This document shows, piece by piece, positions 45,239-53,567 of a stretch of DNA of 64,000 nucleotides. The stretch is taken from positions 1,188,968 to 1,252,967 of the forward strand of contig JACKKD010000001.1 in NCBI GenBank assembly GCA_020637675.1, written 5' to 3'. Positions within the stretch are counted from its first letter, which is position 1; each line of letters starts with the position of its first letter. The notes under the pieces are model-generated. The model was given only the letters and a program-made list of their open reading frames with translations. It did no database searches and was not told the origin of the DNA. A program made the translations under genes and the position numbers. Origin of the DNA: Paracoccaceae bacterium. GTDB taxonomy: Bacteria > Pseudomonadota > Alphaproteobacteria > Rhodobacterales > Rhodobacteraceae.

Positions 45239-45811
45239 ATGTTCTACAAGGACGAACGGCTTGCGCTGTTCATCGACGGGTCGAACCTCTACGCAGCCGC
45301 AAAGGCGCTCGGATTCGACATCGACTACAAGCTTCTCAGGCAGGAATTCGAGCGCCGGGGCAAGCTCTTGCGCGCGTTCTACTACACCGCGCTGCTGGAG
45401 AACGATGACTACTCGCCGATCCGCCCGCTTGTCGACTGGCTTCACTACAACGGCTTCTGCATGGTCACCAAGCCCGCGAAGGAATACACCGACAGCCAGG
45501 GCCGCCGGAAGGTCAAGGGCAACATGGACATCGAGCTCACGGTCGACGCCATGGAGCTTGCGCCGCGGCTCGACCATATCGTGCTCTTTTCCGGCGACGG
45601 CGATTTCAGGCCACTCGTCGAAAGTCTGCAGCGGCAGGGTGTGCGCGTCTCGGTCGTCTCCACCATCCGCTCGCAGCCGCCGATGATCGCCGACGAACTG
45701 CGCCGTCAGGCCGACAACTTCATCGAGCTCGACGCGCTGCGCGAGGTGATCGGGCGGCCCCCGCGGGAGGCGCGGGTCGAACGCGAGGAAGAGCCGGCGA
45801 GCAGCAACTAG
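45239..45811 (+). CDS. NYN domain protein (LabA/DUF88-like, PIN-fold)
   Basis: A 190-residue protein. The NYN fold shows LALFIDGSNLY (D13 as first acidic residue), KGNMDIELTVDAMEL and DHIVLFSGDGDFRPLVE, which make up the Asp cluster of a PIN-like metal site. The C-terminal tail is charged and Arg/Glu-rich. Related proteins are predicted ribonucleases (LabA, MARF1-type). The ATG follows GGAAGGAAC. Its neighbour folK/rpoZ/rsh position is recurrent in Rhodobacterales, hinting at RNA metabolism, but its target is unknown. Confidence 0.87.
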   Translation: MFYKDERLALFIDGSNLYAAAKALGFDIDYKLLRQEFERRGKLLRAFYYTALLENDDYSPIRPLVDWLHYNGFCMVTKPAKEYTDSQGRRKVKGNMDIELTVDAMELAPRLDHIVLFSGDGDFRPLVESLQRQGVRVSVVSTIRSQPPMIADELRRQADNFIELDALREVIGRPPREARVEREEEPASSN

Positions 45812-45917
45812 CGCCGCCGGGTGATGGGCCGGTCCGCGGGCGCAGGGCGCGCTTGCGGCCGATTGTCCATGCGCGGAGGTTCGATTACCGTGCCGCCGCG
45901 ACGCGAGAGGACCGACC

Positions 45918-46865
45918 ATGCCGCTGCCCCTGACGCTCTATCTCGCCGCGCCGCGCGGTTTCTGCGCCGGCGTGGACCGCGCGATCAAGATCGTGGAGAT
46001 GGCGCTGGCGAAGTGGGGGGCGCCGGTCTACGTGCGCCACGAGATCGTCCACAACCGCTTCGTCGTGGACGGTTTACGCGCGAAGGGCGCGGTCTTTGTC
46101 GAGGAACTGGACGAGGTTCCCGGCGACCGGCCGGTGATCTTTTCGGCCCACGGGGTTCCGAAGGCCGTGCCGGCCGAGGCGGCGCGGCGGGGAATGACCT
46201 TCGTCGATGCCACCTGCCCCCTCGTCTCCAAGGTGCATATCGAGGCCGAGCGGCATCACCAGAACGGGTTGCAGATGGTGATGATCGGCCACGCCGGCCA
46301 TCCCGAGACGCTCGGCACCATGGGACAGTTGCCCGAGGGCGAGGTGCTGCTGGTGGAGACGGTCGAGGATGTGGCCAGAATTGCCGCGCGCGATCCCGAA
46401 AGGCTCGCCTTCATCACCCAGACGACGCTTTCGGTCGATGACACGGCTGCCATCGTTGCGGCGCTGCGGGCGCGGTTCCCGGCGATCGTCGGTCCGCACA
46501 AGGAAGATATCTGCTACGCGACGACGAACCGGCAGGAGGCGGTGAAGGTCATTGCGCCGAAGGTGGAGGCGCTGCTCGTGATCGGCGCGCCGAACTCGTC
46601 GAACTCGAGGCGCCTGGTCGAAGTGGGACGCGCAGCAGGTTGCGGCTATGCCCAGCTTGTGGGCCGCGCAAGCGACATCGACTGGCGGGCACTCGACGGT
46701 GCGAAGGCAGTCGGCGTCACCGCCGGGGCGAGCGCGCCCGAAGTTCTGGTGAACGAGGTCATCGACGCCTTCCGCGCCCGCTACGAGGTGACGCTGGAGC
46801 GGGTCGAGACCGCGCGCGAGGACGTCGAGTTCAAGGTGCCGCGAATTCTCAGGGAACCAGCATGA
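45918..46865 (+). CDS. ispH: 4-hydroxy-3-methylbut-2-enyl diphosphate reductase
   Basis: A 315-residue [4Fe-4S] enzyme making IPP and DMAPP in the MEP pathway. The first cluster Cys is C16 in AAPRGFCAGVDRAI, the second is in VDATCPLVSKVH, and the third in KEDICYATTNRQ. H and E residues in HEIVHN and TQTTLSVDDT complete the active site. It overlaps the downstream methyltransferase start (ATGA). Confidence 0.96.
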   Translation: MPLPLTLYLAAPRGFCAGVDRAIKIVEMALAKWGAPVYVRHEIVHNRFVVDGLRAKGAVFVEELDEVPGDRPVIFSAHGVPKAVPAEAARRGMTFVDATCPLVSKVHIEAERHHQNGLQMVMIGHAGHPETLGTMGQLPEGEVLLVETVEDVARIAARDPERLAFITQTTLSVDDTAAIVAALRARFPAIVGPHKEDICYATTNRQEAVKVIAPKVEALLVIGAPNSSNSRRLVEVGRAAGCGYAQLVGRASDIDWRALDGAKAVGVTAGASAPEVLVNEVIDAFRARYEVTLERVETAREDVEFKVPRILREPA

Positions 46866-47455
46866 GCGTGGATGCGCGCACCCTTGCGGCCTACGATGCG
46901 AGGGCAGCCGACTATGCGAAGCTGTTCCGGACCCGTGGACCCGACCGCCACCTTCAAAGCTTCATCGCGGCGCTGCCGCCGGGCGCGCGGGTGCTCGACC
47001 TCGGCTGCGGGCCGGGCCAGGCCTCGGTCTTCCTGCGCGAGGCTGGCCATCGCCCCGACCCGGTCGATGCCTCCGTCGGCATGGTCGCGCTGGCCAACGA
47101 CCGCCACGCCATCGGCGCGCGGCAGGCGAGTTTCGACGACATCGACGCGGTAGCAGCCTATGAGGGCGTCTGGGCCAATTTCTCGCTCCTCCATGCGCCG
47201 CGCAGCGCCCTGCCCCGCCATCTCGTCGCGCTCAACCGGGCGCTTGTGCCCGGCGGCATCCTGCACGTCGGGATGAAGACCGGTACCGGTGAGGCCCGCG
47301 ACGCGCTCGACCGTCTCTATACCTTTGTCACCGGCGCCGAGATGCGGGGGCTTCTGGACGGCGCCGGCTTTACCGTGACCGCTGAGGAAGAGGGCATGGA
47401 GCGCGGGCTTGCCGGAACCCTCGATCCCTTCGTGATCCTCCGCGCCCGCGCCTGA
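46862..47455 (+). CDS. Class I SAM-dependent methyltransferase
   Basis: A 197-residue methyltransferase. The SAM loop VLDLGCGPGQ is at residues 44-53, followed by an acidic VDASVGMV motif II, ANFSLLHA and LVPGGILHVGMKTG. The substrate is unknown. It overlaps the ispH stop by four bases. A longer in-frame reading exists upstream inside ispH and was rejected. Confidence 0.88.
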   Translation: MSVDARTLAAYDARAADYAKLFRTRGPDRHLQSFIAALPPGARVLDLGCGPGQASVFLREAGHRPDPVDASVGMVALANDRHAIGARQASFDDIDAVAAYEGVWANFSLLHAPRSALPRHLVALNRALVPGGILHVGMKTGTGEARDALDRLYTFVTGAEMRGLLDGAGFTVTAEEEGMERGLAGTLDPFVILRARA

Positions 47456-47516
47456 ACCAGGTTGACAGCAAGGGCCGGCCCGGGCGAGCGTCGCGCGTCC
47501 GGCAGAGAGGTTCGCC

Positions 47517-48119
47517 ATGTCGCCCGAATACCTTCTGACCACCCTCGTCGTCTGCCTCGCGCCGGGGATCGGCGTCGTCTACACGCTGTCGGTGGCGCTT
47601 GCGCAGGGGATAAGGGGCGGCTTCTGGGCGGCCTTCGGCTGCACTCTGGCGACGCTCTTTCACATGGGCGTGGCGATGGCGGGGCTGGCGGCGGTGCTGC
47701 ACGCATCGGCGGTTCTCTTCCAGGCGGTGAAATACGCAGGCGTCGCCTATCTGATCTGGATGGCATGGGGGACGCTTCGCGGCACCGGCGGGCTCGACGT
47801 TGAGGCGGCGGAGCCGCAGCCGGCCGGGCTGATCGTGCGGCGCGGCATCCTTCTCAACCTTCTCAATCCGAAGATCCCGACGTTCTTTCTTGCCTTCCTG
47901 CCGCAATTCCTGACGCCCGGCGACGGAACTGCGGCGATCCTGGCCCTTGGCCTCGGCTTTGCCGCGATGACCTTCGCGGTCTTTCTCGGCTACGCAGTCC
48001 TTGCCGCCTCGGGGCGCGAGGCGGTGCTCAGCCGGCCGGCCGTCATGACCTGGCTGCGGCGCGCCTTCGCCGCCTCCTTCGCCGCCCTCGGGGCGCGGCT
48101 GGCGCTCGAGCGCGCCTGA
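47517..48119 (+). CDS. LysE family exporter
   Basis: A 200-residue membrane protein with about six hydrophobic helices. VCLAPGIGVVYTLSVALAQG is the N-terminal LysE/RhtB signature (usually PGP), and NLLNPKIPTFFLAFLPQFL is the central one. Family members export amino acids or homoserine lactones. The ATG follows GAGAGGTTC. It probably belongs to the ispH-to-rnhA plus-strand run. Confidence 0.9.
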   Translation: MSPEYLLTTLVVCLAPGIGVVYTLSVALAQGIRGGFWAAFGCTLATLFHMGVAMAGLAAVLHASAVLFQAVKYAGVAYLIWMAWGTLRGTGGLDVEAAEPQPAGLIVRRGILLNLLNPKIPTFFLAFLPQFLTPGDGTAAILALGLGFAAMTFAVFLGYAVLAASGREAVLSRPAVMTWLRRAFAASFAALGARLALERA

Positions 48120-48178
48120 GAGGCGTTGACCGGCGCCGCCCCGCCCCCTAGACGGGGCGGAACCGCTGCGGAGACCCG

Positions 48179-48658
48179 ATGCCTGAGCTTTTCGCCTTTA
48201 CCGACGGTGCCTGTTCCGGCAATCCCGGCCCCGGCGGCTGGGGCGTGCTGATGATCGCCCGCGATGGCGACAGGGTCGTCAAGACGCGCGAACTGAACGG
48301 TGGCGCGGCCGAGACGACCAACAACCGGATGGAGCTTCTCGCCGCGATCTCGGCGCTCGAGGCGCTTGCACGGCCCTCCGACATCACCATCGTCACCGAC
48401 AGCGCCTATGTGAAGAACGGCGTCACCACCTGGATCCACAGCTGGAAGCGGAACGGCTGGAAGACCGCCGACCGCAAGCCCGTGAAGAACGTCGATCTCT
48501 GGCAGCGGCTCGACGCGGCGCAGCACCGCCACCGGGTGATCTGGGAATGGATCAAGGGCCATGCGGGCCATCCCGAGAACGAACGCGCGGACGAGCTTGC
48601 GCGCGCCGGCATGAAGCCTTTCAAGCCGAAGCGGGCGCGGGCCGATGACGCTGCTTGA
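48179..48658 (+). CDS. rnhA: Ribonuclease HI
   Basis: A 159-residue RNase HI. The catalytic acids are D9 (AFTDGACSGNPGPGG), E52 (NNRMELLAAI) and D74 (VTDSAYVKNG), plus a later Asp in NERADELAR. WKTADRKPVKNVDLWQ is the basic protrusion region. It removes RNA from RNA-DNA hybrids. It overlaps the next gene by 14 bp. Confidence 0.96.
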   Translation: MPELFAFTDGACSGNPGPGGWGVLMIARDGDRVVKTRELNGGAAETTNNRMELLAAISALEALARPSDITIVTDSAYVKNGVTTWIHSWKRNGWKTADRKPVKNVDLWQRLDAAQHRHRVIWEWIKGHAGHPENERADELARAGMKPFKPKRARADDAA

Positions 48659-49265
48659 CGCGCTCGACTATGCCTCGGTCTTTGTCTTCGCGCTGACGGG
48701 CGCGCTTGCCGCCAGCCGGGCGCAACTCGACATCGTGGGCTTCACCTTCGTCGCGGCGCTGACTGCCGTCGGGGGCGGCACGGTCCGCGATGTAATTCTC
48801 GATCGCAATCCGGTCTTCTGGGTGGCCGAGCCGGCCTTCATCGGCGTCGCCGCGACGGCGGCCGTGACCGTCTTCTTCACCGCGCACCGTTTCGAGAGCC
48901 GGCTGCGCGTTCTCACCTGGCTCGACGCGCTGGCACTCTCGGTCGCGGTGCCAGCCGGTGTCGGCGTGGCGCTCGCGGCGGGCCAGCCCTGGGGCGTGAC
49001 GCTCCTCATGGGAATTGCGACGGGGGCCTTCGGCGGGCTCATGCGCGATGTCGTCTGCAACGAAGTGCCGCTGGTCCTGAAACAGGGCGAACTTTACGTG
49101 ACCGCGGCCTTCGCGGGCGCGGGGGCGGCGGTCGTCTCCGTCACCGTCCTGCCGGTAGGCCCCGCGCTTCTCCTTTGTGCCGCGGTGACATTCGCGCTGC
49201 GTTCGGGAAGCCTCCTTTTCGGCTGGCGCCTGCCGGTTTATCGCGCCCGCCCGCCCCGACGTTAG
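48645..49265 (+). CDS. Trimeric intracellular cation channel (TRIC/UPF0126) family protein
   Basis: A 206-residue membrane protein with seven hydrophobic helices and two repeats. Each repeat has a Gly-rich turn and GGGTVRDVILDRNPVFW or GGLMRDVVCNEVPLVL, diagnostic of the YadS/TRIC fold. TRIC channels pass K+ and Na+; the bacterial role is uncertain. It overlaps rnhA at its start and the GlsB gene at its end (convergent). Confidence 0.9.
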   Translation: MTLLDALDYASVFVFALTGALAASRAQLDIVGFTFVAALTAVGGGTVRDVILDRNPVFWVAEPAFIGVAATAAVTVFFTAHRFESRLRVLTWLDALALSVAVPAGVGVALAAGQPWGVTLLMGIATGAFGGLMRDVVCNEVPLVLKQGELYVTAAFAGAGAAVVSVTVLPVGPALLLCAAVTFALRSGSLLFGWRLPVYRARPPRR

Positions 49266-49501
49266 CGTTTCGGCCCGTAAGTCTCCCATAGCCAGATGAG
49301 CGCCATGGCCCCGAGGATCGCGCCGACGAAGCCCGCCGCGAGACCGGTGACAGCTAGCAGGAACCGCAGCACCAGCCCGCCCACGAGCGCGCCGAGCACG
49401 CCGATGGCGATGGTCGTCACCAGGTCGGTCTGACGGTTCATCAGCCGCGTGGCGATGAAGCCCGCCGCCGCGCCGATGATGATGAGGGCGAGAATGGCCA
49501 T
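49262..49501 (-). CDS. GlsB/YeaQ/YmgE family stress response membrane protein
   Basis: A 79-residue protein with about three hydrophobic helices: MAILALIIIGAAAGFIATRL, then DLVTTIAIGVLGALVGGLVL and a third span ending WLWETYGPKR. It is a transglycosylase-associated (Tam41-like) small membrane family induced by stress. The frame is open further upstream without hydrophobic character, so the ATG at 49499-49501 is used. Its stop overlaps the convergent TRIC gene by four bases. Confidence 0.87.
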   Translation of the reverse strand: MAILALIIIGAAAGFIATRLMNRQTDLVTTIAIGVLGALVGGLVLRFLLAVTGLAAGFVGAILGAMALIWLWETYGPKR

Positions 49502-49559
49502 GTGCGCCTCCGGGTTGCCACATGGCCAATATGGCCCCCCGCGCGACCTTTGGGAACGC

Positions 49560-50456
49560 TCAGCCGAGCCTTTCGGGCAGGACGAGCCCGCGCAGCACCT
49601 CGGCCGCGGGCATCGGCCGCTTGCCCTCGCGCTGCGCCTCGGTGATCTGCACCGTGCCGGACCCGCAGGCGATGGTGAAACCTGCAAGAACCGTGCCCGG
49701 CGCGCCCCGCCCTTCGGCAAGGCGGGACCGCAGGAGCTTCACCCGTTCGCCGCCGATCTCCACCCAGGCGCCCGGGAAGGGCGAAAGCCCCCGGATCAGC
49801 CGGTCCACCTCCTCCGCCGGGCGGCTCCAGTCCACCCGGGCCTCCGCCTTGTCGATCTTGGCCGCGTAGGTCACTCCCGCCTCCGGCTGTGGCACGGGCG
49901 TCAGCCGGTCGAGCCGGCCGAGCGCCTCCAGGATGGCCGCAGCCCCCATCGCCGCGAGCCGGTCGTGCAGCTCGGCCGTGGTTTCCTCCGGCCCGATGGG
50001 CGTGCGCGCGCAAAGCAGCACCGGTCCGGTGTCGAGCCCGGCCTCCATCCGCATGATCGAGACGCCGGTTTCGGCATCGCCGGCCATCACCGCGCGGTGG
50101 ATCGGCGCCGCGCCACGCCAGCGCGGCAGAAGCGAGGCATGGATGTTGAGGCACCCCCGTGCCGGCGCATCGAGAACCGGCTGCGGCAGGATCAGCCCGT
50201 AGGCCACTACCACAGCGACGTCGGACTTCAGCGCCGCGAACTCCGCCTGTGCCTCGGGCGATTTCAGGCTTGCGGGATGGCGGACCGGCAGCCCCAGCGC
50301 CTCGGCCCGCGCCTGCACGGGGCTCGGCCGGTCCTTCTTGCCGCGCCCTGCCGGGCGTGGCGGCTGGGAATAGACACTGACGATCTCGTGCGCGGCATGG
50401 ACCGCTTGGAGGGCGGGGACCGAAAACTCGGGCGTTCCCATGAAGATCACGCGCAT
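49560..50456 (-). CDS. fmt: Methionyl-tRNA formyltransferase
   Basis: A 298-residue Fmt that formylates initiator tRNA. It begins MRVIFMGTPEFSVPALQAVH. The catalytic Asn-His pair is in LNIHASLLPRWRGAAPIHRA, and a C-terminal tRNA-binding domain includes IRGLSPFPGAWVEIGGERVK. It follows the deformylase genes, as is usual (def-fmt). Confidence 0.96.
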   Translation of the reverse strand: MRVIFMGTPEFSVPALQAVHAAHEIVSVYSQPPRPAGRGKKDRPSPVQARAEALGLPVRHPASLKSPEAQAEFAALKSDVAVVVAYGLILPQPVLDAPARGCLNIHASLLPRWRGAAPIHRAVMAGDAETGVSIMRMEAGLDTGPVLLCARTPIGPEETTAELHDRLAAMGAAAILEALGRLDRLTPVPQPEAGVTYAAKIDKAEARVDWSRPAEEVDRLIRGLSPFPGAWVEIGGERVKLLRSRLAEGRGAPGTVLAGFTIACGSGTVQITEAQREGKRPMPAAEVLRGLVLPERLG

Positions 50457-50520
50457 CGCTTGCCCCTCCTTCGTTGCCCAACTACCACCCAGAGCGTCCG
50501 GGGGCGCCCGCCCCCTGCCA

Positions 50521-51024
50521 CTATCCGCGCTTGCGCAGCTTGTCGGCGCGCGCCACCAGCATCCGCCGCCGCACCGGCGACATATGGTCGATGAACATTC
50601 TTCCGTTCAGGTGGTCGATCTGATGCTGGACGGAGGTCGCCCAGAGCCCGACGAAATCGCGGTCCTCGACCGCGCCGGTCTCGTTCAGGAAGCGGACCGT
50701 GACCGCCCGCGGCCGCTCCACGACCGCGGAGACGCCGGGAAGGTTCGGGCTCGCCTCCTCGTGCCGGCGCATCTGCACCGAGGCATGGAGCACCTCGGGG
50801 TTGGCCATCCTGACCGCTTGGCCCCGCCGGTCGGAACAGTCGACCACGGCGAGGCGCAGCATGATCCCGATCTGCGGCGCCGCAAGGCCGACGCCCGGCA
50901 TCGCGTCCATCGTCTCCACCATGTCGTCCCAGATCATGCGGACGGTCTCGGTCACCTCGGCCACCGGCGCGGCCGGCGTCCTCAGCCGCTTGTCGGGGTA
51001 ATGAACGAAGGGCCGGACCGTCAC
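50521..51024 (-). CDS. Peptide deformylase-like protein, active site degraded
   Basis: A 167-residue deformylase paralogue starting from GTG, coupled to the upstream def by GTGA overlap. Motif I is intact (GVGLAAPQIG, residues 44-53). Motif II is EASPN (residues 90-94) instead of EGCLS, so the metal-ligand Cys is S92. Motif III is HQIDH (134-138) instead of HEIDH, replacing the catalytic Glu by Q135. The fold and the two His ligands remain. It is probably inactive as a deformylase and might bind ribosome or peptide instead. Confidence 0.88.
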   Translation of the reverse strand: MTVRPFVHYPDKRLRTPAAPVAEVTETVRMIWDDMVETMDAMPGVGLAAPQIGIMLRLAVVDCSDRRGQAVRMANPEVLHASVQMRRHEEASPNLPGVSAVVERPRAVTVRFLNETGAVEDRDFVGLWATSVQHQIDHLNGRMFIDHMSPVRRRMLVARADKLRKRG

Positions 51025-51542
51025 AGCCGCGCCCGCTCGCGCTTCAGCTTCTCCATCTTGCGGGTGATCAGCTGGCGCTTCAGAGCGGTGAGATAGTCGA
51101 TGAACAGGCGGCCGTTCAGGTGGTCGATCTCGTGCTGGACACAGGTCGCCCAGAGGCCGGCGAACTGTTCCTCCTGCGTCTTGCCCTCGAGGTCCATCCA
51201 GCGCACCTTCACCTCGGCGGGCCGCGTCACCTCGGCGTACTGGTCCGGGATGGAAAGGCAGCCCTCCTCGTAGGTGTTCATCGCCTCCGAGGCCCAGGTC
51301 ACCTCGGGGTTCAGAAGCACCATCGGCCGGGGCGCGGCGTCCTTGTCCTTCACGCAGTCCATGACGATGATCCGCGACATGAGCCCGATCTGGGGGGCCG
51401 CGAGACCGATTCCGGGCGCGTCGTACATGGTCTGCAGCATGTCGTCCGCGGCGGCACGCAGGTCCTTCGTGATCTCGGTCACGGGATCGGCGTGCTTCTT
51501 CAGCCGCGGGTCGGGGTGGATCAGGATCGGTCTCAGCGTCAT
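51021..51542 (-). CDS. def: Peptide deformylase
   Basis: A 173-residue PDF that removes the N-terminal formyl group. All three motifs are intact: GIGLAAPQIG (44-53), EGCLS (93-97, C95) and HEIDH (137-141, E138). It begins MTLRPILIHPDPRLKKHADP. It is followed by the degraded paralogue and fmt on the same strand. Confidence 0.96.
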   Translation of the reverse strand: MTLRPILIHPDPRLKKHADPVTEITKDLRAAADDMLQTMYDAPGIGLAAPQIGLMSRIIVMDCVKDKDAAPRPMVLLNPEVTWASEAMNTYEEGCLSIPDQYAEVTRPAEVKVRWMDLEGKTQEEQFAGLWATCVQHEIDHLNGRLFIDYLTALKRQLITRKMEKLKRERARL

Positions 51543-51613
51543 TGGGCCGATTTAGGCGAAGGCTTCGCATCTTGCAATGGCGACGCCGGCACACTGCCGA
51601 AGGGGACGTTTCT

Positions 51614-51636
51614 CCATATATTGGCCAATAGTATGG
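51614..51636 (+). promoter_or_regulatory. AT-rich palindrome upstream of PatB-type gene
   Basis: TATTGGCCAATA (51619-51630) is a perfect 12-bp palindrome inside a longer imperfect CCATATATTGG...CCAATAGTATGG arrangement. The 250-bp spacer between def and the aminotransferase gene is unusually AT-rich around it. A further hairpin CCCGGC-CTTGT-GCCGGG (51734-51750) precedes the start codon. It may be an operator with a leader hairpin; no regulator is assigned. Confidence 0.45.
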
Positions 51637-51792
51637 ACATGGTTCTATTTACGAATACATTTTAGGGATGGTATTCCGATTTTTGCACTTGATATGGAAC
51701 AAGATGACGGGCGATCAATGACCAGCCCGGACTCCCGGCCTTGTGCCGGGCTTCGGAGTGCAACAGGGTCGGGCAAGTCCACGGGAGACGCC

Positions 51793-52965
51793 ATGAATTT
51801 CGACGAGATCATAGATCGCACAGGAACCCATTCCTCGAAGTGGGACATGATGGAACCGCTCTACGGCGTCAGTCCGAAGGACGGGTTGTCCATGTGGGTC
51901 GCCGACATGGACTTCCGCCCGCCGGGATGCGTTCAGCAGGCGGTGGAAGCGATGGCCGCCCATGGCATATACGGCTATTTCGGCGATGATCGCGCCTATC
52001 TTGGTGCGATCTGCTGGTGGATGCGGGAACGTCACGGCTGGCAGGTCGAACCCAAATGGGTCTTTACCGTCCACGGCCTCGTGAACGGGACCGGTCTCTG
52101 CGTCGATGCCTTCACCGCGCCCGGCGACGGCGTGGTGCTGATGACGCCCGTGTACCACGCCTTTGCCCGCGTCATCAAAGCCGCCGGCCGTCGCGTCGTC
52201 GAATGCCCGCTCGCCAATGAGGACGGGCGCTACAGTCTCGATATCGCGGCCTGGGACGCGATGATGACCGGGGCGGAACGGATGCTGATCCTCTGTTCGC
52301 CGCACAACCCCGGCGGCCGGGTCTGGAGGGCCGACGAACTGCGCGCCATCGCCGATTTCGCGAAACGGCACGACCTCGTCCTCGTCTCCGACGAGATCCA
52401 CCACGACCTCGTGTTCCCCGGCGCACAGCACCGGGTGATGGCCACGGCCGCGCCCGACATCGCCGACCGCCTGGTGACGATGACCGCCACGACCAAGACC
52501 TTCAATATCGCGGGCGCGCATATCGGCAATGTCATCATCGCCGACGATGCCCTGCGCGCCCGCTTCGGCGCGAAGGTGAACGCGTTCGGCATCTCTCCGA
52601 ACAGTTTCGGAATGCACATGGCGACGGCAGCCTATTCGCCGGAGGGCGCAGCCTGGGTCGATGCGCTGGTGGCCTATCTCGACGGCAACCGGCAGGTCTT
52701 CGATGCCGGGATCGCCGCGGTCCCCGGTCTGGCGTCGATGGCGCTTGAGGCGACGTACCTCGCCTGGGTCGATTTCGCCGGCACCGGAATGGCGCCTGCG
52801 GAGTTCACCGCACGGGTGGAGAAGGACGCCGGGATTGCCGCCAACCACGGCGCGACCTTCGGCAAGGGTGGCGAAAGCTTCCTGCGCTTCAACCTCGCCA
52901 CGCCGCGGGCGCGGGTGGCCGAGGCGGTGGAACGGCTGCAATCCGCCTTCGCCGACCTACAGTAG
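51793..52965 (+). CDS. PatB/MalY family aminotransferase (putative C-S lyase)
   Basis: A 390-residue PLP fold-type I enzyme. SMWVADMDFRPP and the PLP lysine K235 in TATTKTFNIAGAHIG mark the MalY/PatB group, as does CSPHNPGGRVW. Members cleave cystathionine or cysteine conjugates; aminotransferase activity is the alternative. The ATG at 51793 follows CGGGAG; an open frame extending upstream is not conserved. Regulation may involve the palindrome at 51614-51636. Confidence 0.9.
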   Translation: MNFDEIIDRTGTHSSKWDMMEPLYGVSPKDGLSMWVADMDFRPPGCVQQAVEAMAAHGIYGYFGDDRAYLGAICWWMRERHGWQVEPKWVFTVHGLVNGTGLCVDAFTAPGDGVVLMTPVYHAFARVIKAAGRRVVECPLANEDGRYSLDIAAWDAMMTGAERMLILCSPHNPGGRVWRADELRAIADFAKRHDLVLVSDEIHHDLVFPGAQHRVMATAAPDIADRLVTMTATTKTFNIAGAHIGNVIIADDALRARFGAKVNAFGISPNSFGMHMATAAYSPEGAAWVDALVAYLDGNRQVFDAGIAAVPGLASMALEATYLAWVDFAGTGMAPAEFTARVEKDAGIAANHGATFGKGGESFLRFNLATPRARVAEAVERLQSAFADLQ

Positions 52966-53013
52966 GGCGGGCGCGCGCCGGCAGGTCGGCCTGCCCCTCG
53001 GTAAGGACACCGC

Positions 53014-53364
53014 TCAGGCGCGCGGCAGGTAGCCCACCGGCGCGTCCTCGTCGCGGACGTAGTCGAGCGGCGCCCTGTCCTCGGCCGCCGTGGAGCGTTT
53101 CATCGTGCAGATGAGCTCGCCCGCCTCCACGCCGGAGGCGATGATCAACGACTGCCAGAGATGGCGGCCGCCGTCGTAGATATCCACAAGCCCGCGCAGA
53201 TGCTGCACCTGGTCGGCATCGAGCGCGAAGCCCGTGCCCCAGAACCGCAGGATCGGGTAGACCTCGTCCCCCGCCAGCACCCTGAGCCGCGAGCGTCGCT
53301 TCAGGTCGCGCTTGCGCGCAGCGTCGAGTCCGTCTTGCACGTCCTTCGGCAGAAAGTCCGTCAT
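53014..53364 (-). CDS. Conserved hypothetical protein
   Basis: A 116-residue soluble protein: MTDFLPKDVQDGLDAARKRD, a basic stretch KRRSRLRV, GDEVYPILRFWGTGFALDAD and SGVEAGELICTMKRSTAAED. No domain is recognised. The sequence pattern looks coding and resembles uncharacterised proteins of Rhodobacterales. The ATG at 53362-53364 follows GAGGTGTGTG and is preferred to a longer reading with non-protein composition. The function is unknown. Confidence 0.75.
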   Translation of the reverse strand: MTDFLPKDVQDGLDAARKRDLKRRSRLRVLAGDEVYPILRFWGTGFALDADQVQHLRGLVDIYDGGRHLWQSLIIASGVEAGELICTMKRSTAAEDRAPLDYVRDEDAPVGYLPRA

Positions 53365-53567
53365 CACACACCTCTTCCCCGGCCCAAGCATGTGCCTTTG
53401 CTGGGAAAAATCAAGTTTACGCTGCCGACAGGGGTGCCAGCGTGGCAGATCGGCACCGCGCGGACCGCATTCCGGACGGACCGGCAACAATGTCGGAAGG
53501 CCGCACCGTGACGGTTGCCTCCGCCGGAGGGCGCGCTAGTGTCGACGGCGTTCCACCGGAGGTTCCC

